Of a stretch of 64,000 nt of DNA, positions 58,017 to 64,000 are shown in pieces. The notes under the pieces are model-generated. The model had not been told where the DNA came from, did no database searches, and saw only the letters and a program-made list of their open reading frames with translations. Where the stretch lies: assembly GCA_947503435.1 (NCBI GenBank), contig CANNDL010000002.1, positions 248,001 through 312,000 on the forward strand, given 5' to 3'. The translations under genes were made by a program, and so were the position numbers. The DNA comes from an uncultured Kangiella sp. (GTDB lineage: Bacteria; Pseudomonadota; Gammaproteobacteria; Enterobacterales; Kangiellaceae). Each line of letters begins with the position of its first letter. Within the stretch, counting starts at the first letter, position 1.

Positions 58017-59051
58017 TTAGCCAGTTCTTTGCTGCTCCTTGAGTAACTTCTTTTTTTGCTTTCTCGAAGCAATGGCAGTCTTAACCTCAGAGCCTAGATG
58101 GCTTTCTCCACGCTTTTTAGCAAGTTGCATTTGGCGTTCGCGCTCTGAATAACGTTTTCGCTGCTCTGGTGTTTGCTTGTCATAACAATGGTGACAGCTT
58201 ACGCCTTTTTCATATTGATGATGCTCTTTATCTTCTTCAAGAATTGGCATACGACAAGCGTGGCATTGATCGTATTGCCCCTTATTTAAATCATGGTCAA
58301 CGGCCACACGATTATCAAACACGAAGCACTCGCCTTGCCACATTGTTTCGTCCTTAGGGACTTCTTCTAAATACTTAAGGATACCACCTTCTAAATGATA
58401 AACCTCTTCAAAGCCTTGTTCTTTTAGATAAGCGGTGGACTTTTCGCAACGAATGCCTCCGGTACAGAACATAGCTACTTTTTTATGCTTTTTTTGATCG
58501 AGTTTTTTTTCCACATACTCGGGGAATTCTCGAAAGGTTTCGGTTTTAGGATCAAGCGCACCTTTAAAAGTACCAATCGCTACTTCATAGTCATTACGGG
58601 TGTCGACTAGCACTACATCAGGATCAGAAATTAAGGCGTTCCAGTCTTTAGGTTTTACGTAAGTTCCGACTACTTCTTTGGGATCGATGCCTTCAACACC
58701 CATGGTAACAATTTCTTTTTTCAACTTTACCTTAGTGCGATAAAACGGCATGCTTTCATCAAAAGATTCTTTGTGATCTAAATCAATCAAGCGCTCATCT
58801 TGCTTAAGCCAAGCGAGAAAATTATCAATGCCTTGTCTTGTGCCAGCAACAGTACCATTAATGCCTTCACTAGCTAATAATAAAGTGCCTTTAACATCGT
58901 TTTCTAGCATCACGTCTAGCAAAGGTTGACGTTTTGCTTCGAAGTCTTCTAGAGTTACAAACTTATAAAGTGCGCATACAACTACTTGATTAGATTGATT
59001 TTTTGCATCTATAGTAGAACTATCTGCGGCTGCAGATTTTGAAATTGTCAT
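58017..59051 (-). CDS. trhO: Rhodanese-domain tRNA uridine(34) hydroxylase
   Basis: [55 protein letters not shown]. Confidence 0.95.
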   Translation of the reverse strand: MTISKSAAADSSTIDAKNQSNQVVVCALYKFVTLEDFEAKRQPLLDVMLENDVKGTLLLASEGINGTVAGTRQGIDNFLAWLKQDERLIDLDHKESFDESMPFYRTKVKLKKEIVTMGVEGIDPKEVVGTYVKPKDWNALISDPDVVLVDTRNDYEVAIGTFKGALDPKTETFREFPEYVEKKLDQKKHKKVAMFCTGGIRCEKSTAYLKEQGFEEVYHLEGGILKYLEEVPKDETMWQGECFVFDNRVAVDHDLNKGQYDQCHACRMPILEEDKEHHQYEKGVSCHHCYDKQTPEQRKRYSERERQMQLAKKRGESHLGSEVKTAIASRKQKKKLLKEQQRTG

Positions 59052-59144
59052 TAATGTCCTCGCCCACTGGAACGTAAAACCAGTGCTTATTCGATTAAAA
59101 TTCGAGCGAATTGTAGGGTTTTATCTAGCAAGAGTCAATTTATG

Positions 59145-59849
59145 TTACTGGTACCAAAGCTTATGGCCATTATGCTTTAACCAATCTTCGGATTTTTGGT
59201 AATTTGGTTCCATTTTGCTTACTAAATCCCAATATTGCTTTGAATGATTTTGATGTACTAAATGGCACAACTCATGCACGATTAAATAGTGCATTACAAA
59301 TTCAGGAGCTAGTAAAATTAGAGGGTTAAATTGCAAAACTCCACTAGCGGTACAGTGTCCCCATTTAGTCTTCGTCTTACGAAATTTAATTCCTGAAACT
59401 CTATGCCATAAAGACATTTCTTTTGCAAAGATCTCCACTAATTCTGGAATTTCTTTTTTTGCTTGTTGTAGTAACCACCTATCCATTAACTTAGTTTTTT
59501 GCTCAGAAGAATTTTGAGCAAGCTTGAGAGCCAATCTGTCACCGTTTAATTTGGCCGAGTTACGCTTAGCTCTTTCTATTACTATAGAAACCTCAAACCC
59601 CATAAAGGGAATTTTTGAATTTTCCTCAAGGATTAATACCTCTGCTTGCTTTTGCTCTTGCTCAATTAATTTATTAATAATCCATTGTTTTTTCTCAACT
59701 AAAAACTCATCAATAAAAGATTTTGGTGTCGAATACGGCGCCCTTACCTCTACAGAGTTATTCTGCACATGAATTGCCACGCTTTTACGTCTTGAACGCT
59801 TTATTGAGAAGTGTACTTCTGAGTGATTTGAATCTAGAATTTGGTCCAT
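59145..59849 (-). CDS. YgjP-like M48/SprT-type metallopeptidase (DUF45)
   Basis: KTKTKWGHCTASGVLQFNPLILLAPEFVMHYLIVHELCHLVHQNHSKQYWDLV. Confidence 0.93.
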   Translation of the reverse strand: MDQILDSNHSEVHFSIKRSRRKSVAIHVQNNSVEVRAPYSTPKSFIDEFLVEKKQWIINKLIEQEQKQAEVLILEENSKIPFMGFEVSIVIERAKRNSAKLNGDRLALKLAQNSSEQKTKLMDRWLLQQAKKEIPELVEIFAKEMSLWHRVSGIKFRKTKTKWGHCTASGVLQFNPLILLAPEFVMHYLIVHELCHLVHQNHSKQYWDLVSKMEPNYQKSEDWLKHNGHKLWYQ

Positions 59850-59865
59850 TGAGAATAAAAATTTG

Positions 59866-60162
59866 TTATGTGATTTCGTTAATTACCAATTGACCGCAAG
59901 CTAGTAATTTCTTCTGTTCGGCAGTTAACTTTTTTACTTTGATTTCTGCTTTTAAGGCCGTAGATTTATCGACAAAAGAATGATGGTAAATCATGGTAAG
60001 TGGCTGTTTTCCGCGCAGGTATTTAGCACACTTGGGGCCATTAGCTTGATGCTCTTCAAAGCGACGCTCTAGATCAAGCGTGATGCCCGTATACATCTCA
60101 CCTTCTCTACAGCGCAAAATATAAAGGTGCCACTCTTTCTCACTACTCATATCGGTAGACAT
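59866..60162 (-). CDS. GIY-YIG nuclease family protein (YhbQ-like)
   Basis: WHLYILRCREGEMYTGITLDLERRFEEHQ. Confidence 0.93.
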   Translation of the reverse strand: MSTDMSSEKEWHLYILRCREGEMYTGITLDLERRFEEHQANGPKCAKYLRGKQPLTMIYHHSFVDKSTALKAEIKVKKLTAEQKKLLACGQLVINEIT

Positions 60163-60650
60163 TAGTAGAGCCTTCCCGCTTTTACTAAACGAGGCTTAAA
60201 ATAAGGGTTATCCATACTTCCGATTTTAACTTCTTTTCCGCTGGACGGCGCATGAATAAACTTTCTATCACCAATATATATTGTGACATGGGTCGGCGTT
60301 GAGCCTGTGCGAAAAAATAGCAAGTCTCCGGGCATTAACTGATCTAACCCAATGTTCGACGATTGATTAAATTGGTCTTTAGATACTCGAGGAATCCCTC
60401 TAGAAACTTGGCTATGAGTAAACAGTACTAACCCACTACAGTCAAAGCCTTCCAATGGATTAGAACCACCATAGCGATATGGCATGCCTATCATTCGTTT
60501 GGCCATACTAACAATCGCTTGAGCTTTTGTTGCATCAAATTCAATGTATTTATTTGTGCTTGATGGGCTCCTTTCTGCTGAAGAGCAAGCAACCAACAAT
60601 AGCAGTCCGACTGCACCTATATAGAATTTAATTTTTAAATGTAATTGCAT
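60162..60650 (-). CDS. NlpC/P60 family lipoprotein peptidase
   Basis: Lipobox LLVACSS; GMPYRYGGSNPLEGFDCSGLVLF, PTHVTIYIGDRKFIHAP. Confidence 0.94.
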   Translation of the reverse strand: MQLHLKIKFYIGAVGLLLLVACSSAERSPSSTNKYIEFDATKAQAIVSMAKRMIGMPYRYGGSNPLEGFDCSGLVLFTHSQVSRGIPRVSKDQFNQSSNIGLDQLMPGDLLFFRTGSTPTHVTIYIGDRKFIHAPSSGKEVKIGSMDNPYFKPRLVKAGRLY

Positions 60651-60726
60651 AGCCTAAGACTAGCATGGCAAAACTGAATTTACACTAAATGCTTCTCAGC
60701 ATAAAACTTTATAAGTTAGTCTTGAA

Positions 60727-61770
60727 TTAGAACAGTTTTAACGGGTTTTCCTGTATATCTTGTAGTTCAGCAAATTGCGCACGCAAATCTAGAATATGTT
60801 GCTCCCAGTAATTAATAGAGTCAAATTGTGGAAAAGCTTGCGGGAAAGCTGGATCAATCCATCGTTCGGCAATCCAGGCGGTATGCTGAATCATGCGTAG
60901 AGCCCTAAGAGGCTCTATTAAAGCTATTTCACGATAATCAAAATCACAAAACTCTTGATAGCCTTCGACTACTTCAGATAGTTGTTTTATCCGATTGAAT
61001 CTATCTCCAGACAATAGCATCCATAAATCCTGAATAGCTGGAGCCATTCTCGCATCGTCAAAATCAATAAAATGTGGGTTATCATCACGCCAAAGAATAT
61101 TGCCAGGATGGCAATCGCCCTGAGTTCGGATCATCTTGATATCACCAACCTGTTGCCATTGTTGTTCGACTTGTTTTAAGACATCAGCTACCAAAGTGCT
61201 ATATGCCGTTTTAAGTTCAAATGGTATAGCCTGCTCAATAACAAATTGGGCTTTATCATGACCAAAAGTTTGCGGATTTAACTCAGGACGGCATTTAAAC
61301 TGAGAGGCTTTGCCAACAGAATGAATACGCCCTAAAAAGCGCCCTAAAGTGAACAAATTATCAAAGTTGTCTAGCTCTGGTGCATGGCCGCCTTTACGCT
61401 CAAAAATCGCAATATAGAAGCCATGATATTCGTATAAAGTCTCGCCACTAGAGATTGACGGCGGTACAACGGGTAATTCAGCGTCTAATAGCTCATAGCA
61501 AAAATTATGCTCTTCAAGAATTTGCTCTTTTGACCACCGCTCCGGACGATAGAACTTAGCAATTATTGGTGTTTTATCTTCCAGCCCAATTTGGTAAACC
61601 CTATTTTCATAGCTATTTAGGGTCAAAATACGGCCGTCTGTAACAAAGCCTAAACTATCAATGGCATCAAGAATAAAGTCAGGGGTAAGTCTGTCAAAGG
61701 GATGAGAAGAAGCTAATTTCTCTGAATCAGCTTCTTCAGAAAGAGAATTGTGATTATGCCAATTCGTCAT
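60727..61770 (-). CDS. srkA: Stress response serine/threonine kinase (YihE family)
   Basis: FDRLTPDFILDAIDSLGFVTDGRILTLNSYENRVYQIGLED, RTQGDCHPGNILWRDDNPHFIDFDDARMAPAIQDLWMLL. Confidence 0.96.
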   Translation of the reverse strand: MTNWHNHNSLSEEADSEKLASSHPFDRLTPDFILDAIDSLGFVTDGRILTLNSYENRVYQIGLEDKTPIIAKFYRPERWSKEQILEEHNFCYELLDAELPVVPPSISSGETLYEYHGFYIAIFERKGGHAPELDNFDNLFTLGRFLGRIHSVGKASQFKCRPELNPQTFGHDKAQFVIEQAIPFELKTAYSTLVADVLKQVEQQWQQVGDIKMIRTQGDCHPGNILWRDDNPHFIDFDDARMAPAIQDLWMLLSGDRFNRIKQLSEVVEGYQEFCDFDYREIALIEPLRALRMIQHTAWIAERWIDPAFPQAFPQFDSINYWEQHILDLRAQFAELQDIQENPLKLF

Positions 61771-63307
61771 CAGCTACAAAATATTTAGGATCGCGCTTGG
61801 TATCGACTTCAACTGCAGCGCCGGCCTTGGTTAATAACTTTTGGCAATCTGGACTTAAGTGCAACAAGTGTAGTTTCTTGCCCGCGCTTTCATATCGAAC
61901 AGCTAAAGCATCAATCACTTCTAGACCTGAGTGGTCCCAAACTCGCGAGTCGGCAAAGTCCACATACACTTCATCTAAATCGGTTCTGGCAGAAAATTGC
62001 TCTGCAAAATGAGTCGTTGAGCCAAAGAATAAAGGACCACGAACGGTATAATAAGCTTTGCCATTTTTCTCTTGGCGGCGTACTCGTACTCTTTTTGCAC
62101 TTTGCCATGCAAAGACCAGCGCCGATAAAATCACGCCGACAAATACCGCCATAGCTAAATCGGTTAACACAGTCACTACCGAAACAGTAACCAGAACCAA
62201 GGCGTCTGTCATTGGAATTTTCCGCATAATACGGAAGCTTGACCATTCAAAGGTTCCAATCACTACGATAAACATAACGCCTACCAGAGCCGCCAATGGG
62301 ATCACTTCAATTAGTGGAGAAGCAAATAAGATAAAGGCTAAAAGTGCCAATGCTGCTGTTATACCCGATAAGCGACCTCGCCCACCAGAGTTAACATTAA
62401 TCATTGATTGACCAATCATGGCACAGCCACCCATAGCCCCAAAAAAGCCATTAGTAGTGTTTGCCAAGCCTTGAGCGAAACATTCACGGTTACCTTGGCC
62501 TCGTGTTTCAGTGATTTCATCAATCAAACGTAAAGTAAGCAATGATTCAATTAAACCAATTGCCGCTAAAACAATGGCATAAGGGAAAATAATTCTTAGT
62601 GTTTCGAAGCTAAATGGCACTTCAGGAATTGAGAATATAGGGAATCCGCCAGCGATAGAAGCATCATCTTTACCGGTCATATCACGTACAAAATCAACAA
62701 CGTTTCGCGTATCAATATCAAAGCCAATCACTAATAAGGTTACGACAACAATGGCTACAAGAGAAGATGGAATGGCTTTCGTTAGTTTTGGCAAAAAATG
62801 AATAATCGCCATTGTCAGAGCCACTAGCCCTAGCATCCAATAAAGCTCTGCGCCTTGCATCCAGGTTAGCACACCTTCTGCATTTACATTTTTAAACTGG
62901 CCAAGTTGAGCCAAGAAAATCACTATGGCCAAGCCGTTAACAAAACCTAGCATAACTGGATGGGGCACCATACGAATGAATTTACCCAGCTTCATCCAAC
63001 CCGCAATCATTTGAATTAAACCCGTTAATACCACTGCCGCAAATAGGTACTGAACGCCATGCTGAGCAACCAGAGCCACCATAACCACAGCCATAGCGCC
63101 AGTTGCGCCAGAAATCATTCCCGGGCGACCACCGAAAATTGAAGTAATCAAACCAACCATAAAGGCCGCATACAAACCTACCAATGGTTCTACCCCAGCT
63201 ACAAATGCAAAAGCAACTGCTTCTGGAACCAAGGCAAGCGCAACGGTAAGGCCTGACAAAATATCATTCTTGGCACTAGCAGTGGTATTTCGTATTAAAT
63301 CAATCAT
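61754..63307 (-). CDS. SulP family anion transporter with STAS domain
   Basis: DILSGLTVALALVPEAVAFAFVAGVEPLVGLYAAF; C-terminal STAS-like ADSRVWDHSGLEVIDAL. Confidence 0.94.
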   Translation of the reverse strand: MIDLIRNTTASAKNDILSGLTVALALVPEAVAFAFVAGVEPLVGLYAAFMVGLITSIFGGRPGMISGATGAMAVVMVALVAQHGVQYLFAAVVLTGLIQMIAGWMKLGKFIRMVPHPVMLGFVNGLAIVIFLAQLGQFKNVNAEGVLTWMQGAELYWMLGLVALTMAIIHFLPKLTKAIPSSLVAIVVVTLLVIGFDIDTRNVVDFVRDMTGKDDASIAGGFPIFSIPEVPFSFETLRIIFPYAIVLAAIGLIESLLTLRLIDEITETRGQGNRECFAQGLANTTNGFFGAMGGCAMIGQSMINVNSGGRGRLSGITAALALLAFILFASPLIEVIPLAALVGVMFIVVIGTFEWSSFRIMRKIPMTDALVLVTVSVVTVLTDLAMAVFVGVILSALVFAWQSAKRVRVRRQEKNGKAYYTVRGPLFFGSTTHFAEQFSARTDLDEVYVDFADSRVWDHSGLEVIDALAVRYESAGKKLHLLHLSPDCQKLLTKAGAAVEVDTKRDPKYFVADDELA

Positions 63308-63326
63308 CTTTGACTCTTATAATTCG

Positions 63327-63360
63327 CTTAAAAAATAAAGGCCGACAAACTGCCAGCCTT
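63327..63360 (-). terminator. Probable terminator between SRPBCC gene region and SulP gene
   Basis: AAAGGCTGGCAG..GTCGGCCTTTATTTTTT on minus strand; imperfect stem. Confidence 0.45.
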
Positions 63361-63434
63361 TAGTTCAAATAATAGGCGCGCATTCTACGCAAGCTTGCTA
63401 ACAAGCTCAAGGCAAACCGCATCGGCCCTAAACA

Positions 63435-63872
63435 TTAATCTTTTTCAGCAAAAGCCTTAAATCGCTCCATAAACAAATAGCTTTGCTTAGGGAAATTTTT
63501 CTTCATGAAAAACCCCATTATTTTCATAGGCAGGCTGGTCATTCGATAGTCTACGCGTGAATGCCAACGAGTGGAGCCCTCATCAAGTGCTTCAAAACTA
63601 TTTTCAATATAATTAGTCATGCCTGTGGTTTCGTAAGTACCAGTAAAGACTTTCGGTAGATCTCTAGCAATAACCGTTTCAATCATCTCAAACTCACGTT
63701 TACCCATTTTATAAAACAGCTTAGTTTTTGCGCCAGGTTGGCCAGATTCACCACTTAAGTGCTCATAGCTGATCAGTTCAGGTTGCCACTGCTGGAGATT
63801 TTCAAAACTATCAAATAGCTCAATAACTTGATCTAGCGGCTTATCGATATCAATGTGCAAATCGGTTGGCAT
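63435..63872 (-). CDS. SRPBCC family protein
   Basis: INDIDKPLDQVIELFDSFENLQQWQPELISYEHLSG-type START/SRPBCC pattern. Confidence 0.82.
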   Translation of the reverse strand: MPTDLHIDIDKPLDQVIELFDSFENLQQWQPELISYEHLSGESGQPGAKTKLFYKMGKREFEMIETVIARDLPKVFTGTYETTGMTNYIENSFEALDEGSTRWHSRVDYRMTSLPMKIMGFFMKKNFPKQSYLFMERFKAFAEKD

Positions 63873-64000
63873 GCCCTGCTCCTACATTTTGGCTTTGATT
63901 TAGAGTGGATACATTCTAGCATAAAAGCATTATTTCATCGATAAGCACTATGCTGCCGATAATAAGCAAGCCTTTGTTCTACTTGATGTTTTTCTTGTTG

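Noticed and set aside
1-64000. CRISPR arrays, prophage, transposases, toxin-antitoxin or restriction/defence genes
   Set aside because: None recognised in the ORF translations or as regularly spaced repeats in the sequence.

Overview
The window is a dense, AT-rich, mostly housekeeping gammaproteobacterial chromosome segment (a Kangiellaceae-like origin is only a guess). I see no phage, IS element, CRISPR array or recognisable defence island. Recognisable blocks: (i) the 3' end of a histidine kinase gene, a sigma-54 enhancer-binding response regulator, and a secreted protein behind a consensus -24/-12 promoter; (ii) a conserved minus-strand run purF-cvpA-dedD-folC-accD-truA-fimV-asd, then pepN; (iii) tRNA-Ala(GGC)/tRNA-Glu(TTC) with a stringent-type promoter and terminator; (iv) an RND efflux pair and pyruvate kinase; (v) a mesaconyl-CoA hydratase-like gene clustered with three CitE/Mcl-type lyase paralogues and an acyl-CoA synthetase; (vi) tandem DUF5916/CBM9-like outer-membrane proteins and a GlyGly-CTERM-like surface protein; (vii) tusDCBE flanked by two DUF11-type secreted proteins; (viii) an orphan mlaC, aqpZ, deaD, and an ECF-like sigma factor between an intact and a degenerate CPBP-type membrane protein; (ix) trhO, srkA and a SulP transporter. 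The best candidates for under-described biology are the sigma-54 module at the left edge, the C5-dicarboxyl-CoA cluster (30.4-36.3 kb) and the CPBP/sigma-factor neighbourhood (54.7-57.8 kb). All calls come from reading motifs in the supplied translations and DNA; no searches were run.
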